Part shown: positions 36,275 through 44,223 of the stretch, one piece after another
Numbering within the stretch: position 1 is the stretch's first letter
Layout: each line of letters opens with the position of its first letter
Position numbers and translations under genes: made by a program
Assembly (NCBI GenBank): GCA_016869535.1
Contig: VGDX01000003.1
Location: 98,164-162,163 of the forward strand
Reading direction: 5' to 3'
Source of the DNA: Alphaproteobacteria bacterium
Lineage (GTDB): Bacteria > Pseudomonadota > Alphaproteobacteria > Rhizobiales > Methyloligellaceae
DNA length: 64,000 nt
The notes under the pieces: generated by a model
What the model saw: the letters and a program-made list of their open reading frames with translations, nothing else
Database searches by the model: none
Told to the model about the DNA's origin: nothing

Positions 36275-36852
36275 CGCGGCTTACGCACCATCGGCGTGAT
36301 GACCGGCGAGTCTCCTGACTGGATCTCGCCAAGAACCTCGAAGCCGCTCCGCCGATAGAGCGGCACGTTGCGCGGACTGCTGGCCTCCAGATAGGCGGGC
36401 ATCTTGTCTCGGTCACAGATGGCGAGCGCATACCCAAGCAACGCCGAGCCATAGCCGTGGCCCTGCTTTGCCGGATCAGTGCCGATCAAGGGCAGATACC
36501 AGTGCGGCTCCTTCGGATGGAAGGCGTCCATCTGCTCGAATAGGCCGGACATCGCCTCCCGGTCGCCCTCGGCGGTCGCGCTCTCGGCCAGCGCCAGCAT
36601 CGTCTCCCCGTCCGGCTCGACGCCTGGCGGTAGCCAGAGCGCCGTGGCGCATCCCTCAATGAGGTGAGCCGAGCCATGGTCGAAGGCCCTTCCCCCGAAG
36701 GCTCTAACGAAGCGCGGAAAAATCTCGAAATAGGTCTTCGGGTCGGCGAAGCCCCAGCGCGCGGCTGGATCGCTTGAAAAGGCGAGCACGATGGTCGCGA
36801 TGCACTGATCGATCTCATCCTGTGTGGCTGCTCTCACCTCGAGCTCAGTCAT
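36271..36852 (-). CDS. GNAT family N-acetyltransferase
   Basis: 193 codons from the ATG at 36850-36852; a longer frame to 37065 is antisense to the carbonic anhydrase gene. The acetyl-CoA loop appears as AKQGHGYGSALLGYAL, followed by DRDKMPAYLEASSPRNVPLYRRSGF, the standard GNAT C-terminal pattern. The N-terminal half contains a WxPPG segment (ALWLPPGVEPDGE) common in this branch. The substrate is unknown. Confidence 0.88.
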   Translation of the reverse strand: MTELEVRAATQDEIDQCIATIVLAFSSDPAARWGFADPKTYFEIFPRFVRAFGGRAFDHGSAHLIEGCATALWLPPGVEPDGETMLALAESATAEGDREAMSGLFEQMDAFHPKEPHWYLPLIGTDPAKQGHGYGSALLGYALAICDRDKMPAYLEASSPRNVPLYRRSGFEVLGEIQSGDSPVITPMVRKPR

Positions 36853-36871
36853 ACCGGTTAGTTCCCGTTTT

Positions 36872-37528
36872 TCACTCTTCAGCCAGCGGTTCGAAGCGCC
36901 TCGTGGCGGGGTGGAGTCCGAGCAACTCGCCACTGCCGATGTCGAAATGCAGACCATGCAGGGCGAGCAAGCCGTCCCTTTCGCACTCCACGACGAAGGG
37001 GAAGCTCCGCAGATTGGCAATCGAAGAGCGGATCGCGGCGAGCTCGAAGGCCGTCTCGTCGCCATGGGCGAAGATATCGGCCTCTTCCGGCTTGAGATCG
37101 TCGAGCAGAGTTAGCCAGCGGCCGATGAAGCCTGCCTTCGCCACGTTGTCGCGCACCTTCTGCCGGTAGGCCGCTACCCCACCGCAATGGGAATGGCCGA
37201 GCACGATCAGATTGGGCACCTTCAAACCGAGCACGGCGAACTCGATGGCTGCGCTCGTGCCGTGATATTTGCCCGACGGCTCGAACGGCGGCACGAGATT
37301 GGCCACGTTTCGCAAGATAAATAGATCGCCGGGCTTCGCGTCGAAAATCGCCGACACGTCGACCCGCGCATCGCAACAGGCAATGACCATGGCCGACGGC
37401 GTCTGGCCAAGCTCGGCAAGTTGCTGGTAACGCCTGCGATCGGCCGCGTGAATTTCGCGGCGGAAGCGCCAATGGCCGTCAATCAGACTTTTCGGTAAAG
37501 GCACGTGAACCCCCAAGCTACGCAACAA
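36872..37528 (-). CDS. Beta-class carbonic anhydrase
   Basis: 218 codons. The zinc site is complete: Cys51-x-Asp53-x-Arg55 in ACCDARVD and His112-x2-Cys115 in GHSHCGG. ILRNVANLVPP is the usual downstream helix. The enzyme interconverts CO2 and bicarbonate. It is divergent from formate dehydrogenase, which releases CO2, and next to asd, in a window with C1 genes. The 314-bp gap to the formate dehydrogenase gene holds a palindrome and otherwise nothing recognisable. Confidence 0.92.
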   Translation of the reverse strand: MLRSLGVHVPLPKSLIDGHWRFRREIHAADRRRYQQLAELGQTPSAMVIACCDARVDVSAIFDAKPGDLFILRNVANLVPPFEPSGKYHGTSAAIEFAVLGLKVPNLIVLGHSHCGGVAAYRQKVRDNVAKAGFIGRWLTLLDDLKPEEADIFAHGDETAFELAAIRSSIANLRSFPFVVECERDGLLALHGLHFDIGSGELLGLHPATRRFEPLAEE

Positions 37529-37564
37529 TTCCAGCCGGTCGCGCGTTTGTAAAGTCGCAGCCGT

Positions 37565-37583
37565 CGATAGGGGCCCCCTATCG
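37565..37583. promoter_or_regulatory. Perfect palindrome between carbonic anhydrase and formate dehydrogenase
   Basis: CGATAGGGG (37565-37573) and CCCCTATCG (37575-37583) are exact inverted arms around one central base, 37 bp upstream of the carbonic anhydrase start and about 260 bp upstream of fdh. It could be an operator of a dimeric regulator; no regulator is visible nearby. The remaining 37529-37842 region shows no gene. Confidence 0.5.
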
Positions 37584-37842
37584 GCCGTTTGCGTACGCCT
37601 ACTTGATCAGGAATGCGTATCGTTTGAAGCTGCAACCCGCCGGTCTTCCCCAAGAAGCGCGATCAATCGTGCCGGGCCGGCATGAGGAAAGCCGAGGATG
37701 AGGCGAGCGTCCCCCACGCCTGGCCTTGGTCCCCTACTTCACAGCGACATGGCAACAGGTCGTTGCTGGGCTCTCTGCGCGCTCGCGTGGAGGCAGCGAG
37801 CATTCTTGCCCATGCCGACCATGACATAAAAGGAGTGCCATC

Positions 37843-39054
37843 ATGGCGAAGGTATTGTGTGTGCTTTACGACGATCCGGTTGACGGATATCCCCCAAAAT
37901 ACGCGCGCGACAACATTCCAAAGATCACCAAATATCCCGACGGCCAGACGGCGCCGACGCCGAGCGCCATCGACTTCAAGCCCGGCGATCTTTTGGGCTC
38001 GGTCTCCGGCGAGCTCGGTCTGCGCAAATTCCTCGAAAAGGCCGGCCACACGCTGGTGGTGACGTCCGACAAGGACGGACCCAATTCCGTGTTCGAGAAG
38101 GAATTGCCGGATGCGGAGATCGTCATCTCGCAGCCCTTCTGGCCCGCCTACATGACCAAGGAGCGGTTCGACAAGGCGAAGAAGTTGAAGATGATTGTCA
38201 CCGCCGGCATCGGTTCCGATCACACCGACTTGCAGGCGGCGATGGACAAGGGTGTCACCGTCGCCGAGGTCACCTATTGCAACTCGATCAGTGTCGCCGA
38301 GCACATCGTGATGATGATCCTCGCGCTGGTGCGCAACTACATCCCGTCCTATGGCTGGGTGGTGAAGGGCGGCTGGAACATCGCCGACTGCGTGGAGCGC
38401 TCCTACGACCTCGAAGGCATGAATATCGGCACAGTGGCCGCGGGCCGCATCGGTCTCGCCGCGCTGCGCCGCCTCAAGCCGTTCGGCGTCAAGCTGCACT
38501 ACACCGACAAGCACCGCCTGCCGAAGGAAGTCGAGGAGGAGCTTGACCTCACCTTCCATCCCAACGTGGAATCTCTGGTCAAGGTCTGCGACGTGGTGAC
38601 CATCAACGCGCCGCTGCATCCGGAGACCGAGCACATGTTCAACGACGAGCTGATCTCGAAGATGAAGCGCGGCAGCTACATCGTGAACACGGCGCGCGGC
38701 AAGATCGCCGACCGTGACGCCATCGTGCGCGCGTTGGAAAGCGGCCAGCTAGCGGGCTATGCCGGCGACGTCTGGTTCCCACAACCCGCGCCCAAGGATC
38801 ACCCTTGGCGCACCATGCCGCATCACGGCATGACGCCGCATATCTCGGGTAGCTCGCTGTCGGCGCAGACGCGCTATGCGGCCGGCGTGTGCGAGATCCT
38901 CGAGAACTATTTCGCCGGCAAACCCATCCGCACCGAATATCTGGTGGTGGACAAGGGCAAGCTCGCCGGCGTCGGCGCGCATTCCTACACCGCGGGCGAT
39001 GCCACCAAGGGTTCGGAGGAAGCCGCCAAATATAAGAAGGCCGCTAACGCATAG
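37843..39054 (+). CDS. fdh: NAD-dependent formate dehydrogenase
   Basis: 403 codons, the length of the methylotroph single-subunit enzymes. The N-terminal YDDPVDGYPPKYAR, the NAD-binding GxGxxG-like TVAAGRIGLAALRRLKPF, NTARGKIADRDA (catalytic Arg region), WFPQPAPKDHPWR (Gln) and PHHGMTPHISG (His) match the D-2-hydroxyacid dehydrogenase-type formate dehydrogenase. It oxidises formate to CO2 with NAD. A clear AAAAGGAG precedes the ATG. The next gene is an oxalate/formate-type MFS antiporter. Confidence 0.95.
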   Translation: MAKVLCVLYDDPVDGYPPKYARDNIPKITKYPDGQTAPTPSAIDFKPGDLLGSVSGELGLRKFLEKAGHTLVVTSDKDGPNSVFEKELPDAEIVISQPFWPAYMTKERFDKAKKLKMIVTAGIGSDHTDLQAAMDKGVTVAEVTYCNSISVAEHIVMMILALVRNYIPSYGWVVKGGWNIADCVERSYDLEGMNIGTVAAGRIGLAALRRLKPFGVKLHYTDKHRLPKEVEEELDLTFHPNVESLVKVCDVVTINAPLHPETEHMFNDELISKMKRGSYIVNTARGKIADRDAIVRALESGQLAGYAGDVWFPQPAPKDHPWRTMPHHGMTPHISGSSLSAQTRYAAGVCEILENYFAGKPIRTEYLVVDKGKLAGVGAHSYTAGDATKGSEEAAKYKKAANA

Positions 39055-39078
39055 CGCGAACCTTCAGCGCGAAATACG

Positions 39079-39117
39079 CACCGCCGTCTTGGTCCTTCAC
39101 GGGCCGGGGCGGCGGTG
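39079..39117 (+). terminator. Hairpin after formate dehydrogenase
   Basis: CACCGCCG (39079-39086) pairs with CGGCGGTG (39110-39117) with a large partly paired loop; TCTTATG follows. It lies 25 bp after the fdh stop, so a terminator is likely, though the T run is poor. The rest of the 180-bp gap before the antiporter gene has no other recognisable feature. Confidence 0.4.
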
Positions 39118-39233
39118 TCTTATGATAGCATTGCAAAAAATCACGCTCACAGGAGCCTAAACCCTTGCGATGGCAGCAAGGCGCAGCCTAGTGTCTGCCT
39201 CAAACAAAAAGATAGCTTGGGGGAGACCAAAGG

Positions 39234-40928
39234 ATGACGAGCACCGGAGGGACTGTGGCCGCAAGCGACCGCATCGGTTTGCTCGAAAAAGCCCGCATTA
39301 TCGCGCCGTCCGGGTATAATCGCTGGCTCGTCCCCCCCGCCGCGCTCGCCATCCATCTCTGCATCGGCATGGCTTACGGCTTCAGCGTGTTCTGGGTCCC
39401 GCTCGGCCGCGCCGTCGGGGTCTCGCAAGGAATCGACCACCCCATTCCTTGCCCCGGCGATGCAACAACTTTTTTTGGCAAGCTCGCCATAACCGCCAAA
39501 GCCCTATTTGCCACGAGTTGCGACTGGACCCAGTTCGACCTCGGTTGGATGTTCACCCTGTTCTTCGTCCTGCTCGGCGTATCGGCAGCGCTGTGGGGCG
39601 GTTGGCTCGAGCGGGTCGGCCCGCGCAAGGCGGGCGTCGTCGCGGCTCTCTGTTGGTGCGGTGGCTTGATGATTTCGGCGGTCGGCGTCTATGTCCACCA
39701 GCTTTGGATGCTGTGGCTCGGCTCAGGCTTCATCGGCGGTATTGGCCTCGGGCTCGGCTATATCTCCCCAGTTTCCACCTTGATCAAATGGTTCCCCGAC
39801 CGCCGCGGCATGGCGACCGGCATGGCAATCGCGGGTTTCGGCGGCGGTGCGCTGATCGGCAGCCCCCTCGCGACGATGCTCATGAACCATTTCGCAACGC
39901 CCACATCCGTCGGCGTGTGGGAAACCTTCGTCGCCATGGGGCTCATCTATTTTGTGTTCATGCTTGGCGGCGCCTTCGGCTATCGCCTGCCGCCGCCCGG
40001 CTGGAAGCCCGAAGGCTGGACGCCGCCGCAGAACTCGCATGCCATGATCACCGACGGTCACGTGCAACTGAAGGACGCACATAAGACCGCGCAGTTCTGG
40101 CTGATCTGGGCGGTGCTTTGTCTCAACGTGTCAGCCGGCATCGGCATCATCGGCGCCGCTTCGCCAATGTTACAGGAGACCTTCGGCGGCATGCTGTTCA
40201 GCGATCCGTCCGTCGGCTTTGCCCAATTCACCGATACTCAGAAGGCGCAAGCGGCGCTGGTTGGCGCTGGCTTTGTCGGCCTGTTCTCGCTGTTCAACAT
40301 CGCCGGGCGCTTCTTCTGGGCCTCGCTATCGGACAAGATCGGTCGAAAGCTCACCTATTATACCTTCTTCGCGCTCGGCTTCATTTGCTACGCCGCGGCG
40401 CCGACCTTGGCGACGCTGGGTTGGCTTGCATTGTTCGCAGCAGCTTTCTGCCTGATCGCTTCAATGTATGGCGGCGGTTTCGCCACCATCCCCGCTTATC
40501 TCGCCGACGTATTCGGCACGCAATTTGTCGGCGCCATCCATGGGCGGCTGCTCACCGCCTGGTCGACTGCCGGCATCGTCGGCCCGGTGATCGTCAACTA
40601 CATGCACGATAGTCGCGTGGCTGAGGGAATCCCGGCGGACCAGATTTACCAGCCGATTTTCTACGTACTTGCGGGACTATTGGTCGCCGGCTTCATCGCC
40701 AACATGCTGATCAGGCCTCTCCCCAAGAAGTGGTTCATGAAGCAAGAAGAGGTGGAAGCCTTGCAAGCCGCCGACCGCGCCGCGGCGGCGCGTGTCAAGA
40801 CGGGGTCATTCGGCATCGGCTCAGGGAAGTTCAATTTGACCACGCTTCTGGCCTGGGCCGCGGTCTGTGTTCCGCTCGCCTGGGGCGTATGGATCACCCT
40901 GGAGAAGGCGCTCGTCTTATTCGAATAG
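39234..40928 (+). CDS. OFA (oxalate/formate antiporter) family MFS transporter
   Basis: 564 codons with about 12 helices of the major facilitator type. The loop 2-3 motif GGWLERVGPRKAG and the TLIKWFPDRRGMATGMAIAGFGGGALI segment are characteristic of the OFA family. The C-terminal part adds a cytosolic stretch and an extra helix (TLLAWAAVCVPLAWGVWITL), giving a longer protein than usual. OFA members exchange oxalate for formate or carry monocarboxylates. Its position after formate dehydrogenase favours a formate- or oxalate-related substrate, which is inference. Confidence 0.85.
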   Translation: MTSTGGTVAASDRIGLLEKARIIAPSGYNRWLVPPAALAIHLCIGMAYGFSVFWVPLGRAVGVSQGIDHPIPCPGDATTFFGKLAITAKALFATSCDWTQFDLGWMFTLFFVLLGVSAALWGGWLERVGPRKAGVVAALCWCGGLMISAVGVYVHQLWMLWLGSGFIGGIGLGLGYISPVSTLIKWFPDRRGMATGMAIAGFGGGALIGSPLATMLMNHFATPTSVGVWETFVAMGLIYFVFMLGGAFGYRLPPPGWKPEGWTPPQNSHAMITDGHVQLKDAHKTAQFWLIWAVLCLNVSAGIGIIGAASPMLQETFGGMLFSDPSVGFAQFTDTQKAQAALVGAGFVGLFSLFNIAGRFFWASLSDKIGRKLTYYTFFALGFICYAAAPTLATLGWLALFAAAFCLIASMYGGGFATIPAYLADVFGTQFVGAIHGRLLTAWSTAGIVGPVIVNYMHDSRVAEGIPADQIYQPIFYVLAGLLVAGFIANMLIRPLPKKWFMKQEEVEALQAADRAAAARVKTGSFGIGSGKFNLTTLLAWAAVCVPLAWGVWITLEKALVLFE

Positions 40929-40933
40929 CCCCT

Positions 40934-40968
40934 AAAAAGCCCGGTTTTCCGCGCTTTACCGGGATTTT
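40934..40968 (+). terminator. Weak terminator after the OFA transporter gene
   Basis: CCCGGT (40940-40945) pairs with ACCGGG (40958-40963) around a 12-base loop; ATTTTG follows and AAAAAG precedes. It sits just after the stop codon. Confidence 0.5.
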
Positions 40969-41076
40969 GTCAGAATTTGTTAATGTGGCATTCAGGGGGT
41001 TTTCATGGACGCGTCATGCGGCTCTCATGCCCTTCCCCCATTATCTTGTCCTGTAGGTTCACCGAAGGAGACGACC

Positions 41077-41166
41077 ATGAAAGAGTGGCTGAAACCCGAG
41101 ATCACCGAGTCCGAGGCTGGCATGGAAGTTACCAGCTACCTCCCGGCCGAGCTCGACCGCGCTTAA
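41077..41166 (+). CDS. pqqA: PqqA, coenzyme PQQ precursor peptide (orphan copy)
   Basis: A 29-codon gene, too short for ordinary ORF calling. The ATG at 41077 follows GAAGGAG with six-base spacing; the stop is TAA. The peptide begins MKEWLKPEITE and contains the invariant EVTSY core, whose Glu17 and Tyr21 are the residues cross-linked by PqqE and built into PQQ. No pqqB, C, D or E gene lies nearby: the neighbours are an MFS transporter and an SMR transporter. A strong terminator follows 33 bp downstream, so it is monocistronic. Multiple or orphan pqqA copies are known in methylotrophs. Confidence 0.93.
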   Translation: MKEWLKPEITESEAGMEVTSYLPAELDRA

Positions 41167-41198
41167 TTAGCGCACGATCTTAGCAAGTTTTCGCTAAC

Positions 41199-41238
41199 AA
41201 TGGCGGTTCCTGCGAAAGCAGGAATCGCCATTTTGTTT
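41199..41238 (+). terminator. Strong terminator after pqqA
   Basis: The 15-base arms at 41199-41213 and 41218-41232 pair fully (one G-U) around a GAAA tetraloop and run into TTGTTT. The stem is long for a terminator and resembles the sequence of REP-like palindromes (TTCCTGC-GAAA-GCAGGAA), so a repeat element may have been recruited. Confidence 0.8.
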
Positions 41239-41310
41239 GCGCCCGATTATGGTCGCGCCGTCAATGCGAAGCGCCGCTGAAAAGAGCGGGGCAACGAAAG
41301 GTGCGATCCT

Positions 41311-41628
41311 ATGGCGTGGACTTATCTGGTGCTCGCGGGTTTTTTTGAGATCGGTTTCGCCGCGACGCTCAAGGAGACCGAAAACTTCACCAAGCTCTGG
41401 CCCTCCCTGGCCTTCACCGCCTGCGTCATTCTGAGTTTCGTCTTTCTCGAAAGATCGCTGAAGGAAATCCCCCTCGGCACCGCCTACGCCGTGTGGACCG
41501 GCATTGGCGCCGCGGGGACTGCACTGCTCGGCATCCTCGTCTATAAGGAGCCCGCGACGGCGCTGAGACTGTTCTTCATCGTGACCCTGATCGGCTCCAT
41601 CGTCGGCCTGAAATTCGCAACCAAGTAA
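41311..41628 (+). CDS. SMR family small multidrug/guanidinium-type exporter (SugE-like)
   Basis: 105 codons, four transmembrane helices. The membrane-embedded acidic residue Glu13 is in FFEIGFA, and GTAYAVWTGIGAAGTALLGI is the SMR signature in the form typical of the SugE/Gdx branch. These proteins act as antiparallel dimers exchanging protons for small cations. No guanidine riboswitch was recognised in the 70 bp upstream, so the substrate remains open. It lies 15 bp before the mesaconyl-CoA hydratase-like gene. Confidence 0.88.
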   Translation: MAWTYLVLAGFFEIGFAATLKETENFTKLWPSLAFTACVILSFVFLERSLKEIPLGTAYAVWTGIGAAGTALLGILVYKEPATALRLFFIVTLIGSIVGLKFATK

Positions 41629-41643
41629 GCTCGCGAAGCCCTG

Positions 41644-42720
41644 ATGAACGACAGCAGAACGGAAAAAATCGACCGGACCGTTACCGGCAATTATTTCGAG
41701 GACTTCAAGCTCGGTCAGGAGATCGTGCACGCGACGCCGCGCACCGTGACGGTGGGCGATGTGAGCCTGTTCACCGCGCTCTACGGCCCGCGCTTCGCCG
41801 TGCAGTCGTCGGATGCATTTGCCCAAGCCATCGGCTATCCGCGCTCGCCGATCGACGACCTGCTCACTTTCCACATCGTCATCGGCAAGACGGTGCCCGA
41901 CATTTCGCGGAACGCCATCGCCAATCTCGGCTATGCCGAGTTTCGCTTTTTGGCGCCGGTTTATCCCGGCGACACGCTCGCCTCGACCTCGGAGGTGATC
42001 GGGGTCAAGGAGAACTCCAACAAGAAGAGCGGCACGGTCTATGTGCGCTCGACCGGGCGCAATCAGCGGGGTGAGCCCGTGCTCTCCTATGCGCGTTGGG
42101 TAATGGTCAACAAGCGCGATCTCGAGGCACCTGCCCCCGAGTCCGTGGTGCCGGAACTTGCTGCGAGCGTCGATCCCGCTTCGCTTGGCGCGGCGCTGCC
42201 GCCTCTTAATCTTGGCTTTTATGATTATGCTTTAGCCGGTTCGCCGCGGAAGTGGGGCGACTACAAAGTCGGCGACAAGATCGACCATGTCGACGGCCAG
42301 ACCATCGAGGAGGCCGAGCATCAGCTCGCCACGCGGCTGTTCCAGAACACGGCGCGCGTGCATTTCAATCAGCATGTTGAAGGCAAGGGACGCTTCGGCC
42401 GGCGCCTCGTCTATGGCGGCCATATCATCTCGATCGCGCGCGCCTTGAGCTTCAACGGGCTCGCCAACGCCTTCCATATTCTCGGGCTGAACGGCGCGCG
42501 GCATGTGGCGCCCTCTTTCGCCGGCGACACCATCTATGCCTGGAGCGAGGTGCTGGACAAAGCCGAGCTTCCGGGGCGGAAGGACATGGGCGCGTTGCGG
42601 CTACGCACCTTCGCCGTCAAGGACCGTGCCTGCAGCGACTTCCCCGGACTAAAAGCCGACGTCAGTCACGAGGATGGCGTGGTCCTCGACATGGATTACT
42701 GGGTCGCCCTGCCACGCTGA
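41644..42720 (+). CDS. mch: MaoC-family dehydratase, probable mesaconyl-C1-CoA hydratase
   Basis: 358 codons with two hot-dog MaoC modules (about 15-165 and 205-345). The N-terminal ATPRTVTVGDVSLFTALYGPRFAVQSSDAFA, and the segments IGYPRSPIDDLLTFHIVIGKTVPDIS and GYAEFRFLAPVYPGDTL, match my memory of Rhodobacter/Methylobacterium mesaconyl-CoA hydratase (beta-methylmalyl-CoA dehydratase) closely. That enzyme works in the ethylmalonyl-CoA pathway for acetyl-CoA assimilation. Nearby sdh and formate genes fit this lifestyle. Other pathway genes (ccr, ecm, msd, mcl) are not in the window. Confidence 0.82.
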   Translation: MNDSRTEKIDRTVTGNYFEDFKLGQEIVHATPRTVTVGDVSLFTALYGPRFAVQSSDAFAQAIGYPRSPIDDLLTFHIVIGKTVPDISRNAIANLGYAEFRFLAPVYPGDTLASTSEVIGVKENSNKKSGTVYVRSTGRNQRGEPVLSYARWVMVNKRDLEAPAPESVVPELAASVDPASLGAALPPLNLGFYDYALAGSPRKWGDYKVGDKIDHVDGQTIEEAEHQLATRLFQNTARVHFNQHVEGKGRFGRRLVYGGHIISIARALSFNGLANAFHILGLNGARHVAPSFAGDTIYAWSEVLDKAELPGRKDMGALRLRTFAVKDRACSDFPGLKADVSHEDGVVLDMDYWVALPR

Positions 42721-42798
42721 CGCTCGGTGAACTTCGTTACGCAACCTAGATCTTAGTCTCTGCGTTAATGCTTGGGCGGCAACGGATAGGAAGAATTC

Positions 42799-43317
42799 AT
42801 GATGCGTCAAAGAACCGGTTTCGCAACCTTGCTAATAGCCACGCTTTTTTTCGCCGCGCCGGCTTTCGCCGCGGACGAGGCAAGCACCGCCCTCAAGGAT
42901 CCTGACGGCAAGGAGGTCGGCCAGGTGACCGTGACCGAAGTCCCGACCGGTGTGCTGCTGACCGTCGATCTCAAAGATTATCCTGCCGGCGATCATGCGC
43001 TGCATATCCACGCCGTCGGCAAATGCGAAGGGCCGAAATTCGAATCCGCGGGGCCGCATTTCAATCCCGAGAACAAGGAGCATGGGCTCAAGAACCCCAA
43101 GGGACCGCATGCCGGCGACATGCCCAATATCCACGTGCCCAAGAACGGCAAGCTCAAGATCGAGGTTTTGAACCAGATGGTCAGCTTGACCGGCACCAAC
43201 GCCCTGCTCGACGACGACGGCTCGGCCATCGTCATCCATGAGGGCGCCGACGACTACGTGTCGGACCCGGCCGGCCATGCCGGCAACCGCCTCGCCTGCG
43301 CCGCCATCACCAAATAA
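42799..43317 (+). CDS. sodC: Copper/zinc superoxide dismutase
   Basis: 172 codons. A signal peptide ends near AFAAD, so the enzyme is periplasmic. Metal ligands appear in order: HIH (ALHIHAVGKC), GPHFNP, GPHAGDMPNIHV and IHEGADDY. The disulfide pair is the Cys in GKCEGP and the Cys in LACAAI. It converts superoxide to hydrogen peroxide. It stands 117 bp before sdhC on the same strand, with its own GGAAG ribosome binding site. Confidence 0.95.
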   Translation: MMRQRTGFATLLIATLFFAAPAFAADEASTALKDPDGKEVGQVTVTEVPTGVLLTVDLKDYPAGDHALHIHAVGKCEGPKFESAGPHFNPENKEHGLKNPKGPHAGDMPNIHVPKNGKLKIEVLNQMVSLTGTNALLDDDGSAIVIHEGADDYVSDPAGHAGNRLACAAITK

Positions 43318-43434
43318 CGCTGGTCCTCAGCCGGCCTGCCAAGCCCAAGTCCAAAAGGTAGCAGGCGCCTCGATTGCTCCTGGCCTTTCGGTGCGTTATG
43401 ACAAGGGCCTGGGCAAATAGCTGCATAGAAGACG

Positions 43435-43842
43435 ATGAGCCACGGCAGATCACAGGCGGAGCGGCCGCTCTCGCCGCATTTGCAGATTTACCGGCCGATG
43501 CTCACCATGATGATGTCGATCGCTCATCGCATCTCGGGTGCGGCGAACGCGGTCGGTTTCCTGCTGCTCACCTGGTGGCTGGTGGCCATCGCCTCGGGGC
43601 CCGAGGCTTACGCCACCGTCAGCCAATTTTTCGGCAGCATCGCCGGGCGCACGCTGCTCTTCCTGTTCAGCTGGGCGCTGATCCACCACATGCTTGGCGG
43701 CATCCGCCACCTGATCTGGGATACGGGCTATGGCCTCGACAAGACGAGCATCGAAGTGTTCGCCTGGGCGACTATCATCGGCTCGATCGCGCTCACAGTC
43801 CTGTTGTGGTTCGCGGGCTATTGGCTCATGGGGGCGTTCTAG
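43435..43842 (+). CDS. sdhC: Succinate dehydrogenase cytochrome b556 subunit
   Basis: 135 codons. RPLSPHLQIYRPMLTMMMSIAHRISG is the classic SdhC opening with its quinone-site Ser and Arg. HHMLGGIRHLIWD holds the heme-ligand His. There are three transmembrane helices. It abuts sdhD with no gap. Confidence 0.95.
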   Translation: MSHGRSQAERPLSPHLQIYRPMLTMMMSIAHRISGAANAVGFLLLTWWLVAIASGPEAYATVSQFFGSIAGRTLLFLFSWALIHHMLGGIRHLIWDTGYGLDKTSIEVFAWATIIGSIALTVLLWFAGYWLMGAF

Positions 43843-44217
43843 ATGGCGACGCCGCTCGCACGCGTGCGCGGACTCGGATCGGCCCATAAGGGCACCGAGA
43901 ATTTCTGGCGCCAGCGCCTGACGGCCATCGTCAATATTCCGCTCACCATTTTTCTCGTCCTCGCCATCGTCACCCATCTCGGCGCCAGCTATCATGAGAT
44001 GCGCAGCTTCATCGCCAATCCTGCGGTGGCGATCGCGCTGCTCGCGCTCATCCTCTCCGCCGCCCTCCACATGCGCATCGGCCTGAAGGAGATCATCGAG
44101 GACTACGTGCATGGCGAAGGCGCCAAAATCGCCGCCATCGTGCTGGCGACCATCTACGCGGCGGGCATTGCTCTCGCCTCGATCTATGCCATCGTGAAGA
44201 TCAGTCTCGGGAGCTGA
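43843..44217 (+). CDS. sdhD: Succinate dehydrogenase hydrophobic anchor subunit
   Basis: 124 codons, three helices, with HMRIGLKEIIEDYVHGEGAK carrying the heme and quinone-site residues of SdhD. The N-terminal LARVRGLGSAHKGTENFWRQRLTA is typical of alphaproteobacterial SdhD. It begins directly after the sdhC stop, and sdhA follows after 6 bp. Confidence 0.94.
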   Translation: MATPLARVRGLGSAHKGTENFWRQRLTAIVNIPLTIFLVLAIVTHLGASYHEMRSFIANPAVAIALLALILSAALHMRIGLKEIIEDYVHGEGAKIAAIVLATIYAAGIALASIYAIVKISLGS

Positions 44218-44223
44218 CGGTTC

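Noticed and set aside
36853..37065. Longer start of the GNAT protein
   Set aside because: The added region is antisense to the end of the carbonic anhydrase gene and Ser/Arg-rich without family similarity.
41232..41310. Guanidine riboswitch before the SugE-like SMR gene
   Set aside because: The leader was read for the conserved ykkC, mini-ykkC (ACGR loops) and guanidine-III sequences; none is present. The strong hairpin there belongs to the pqqA terminator.
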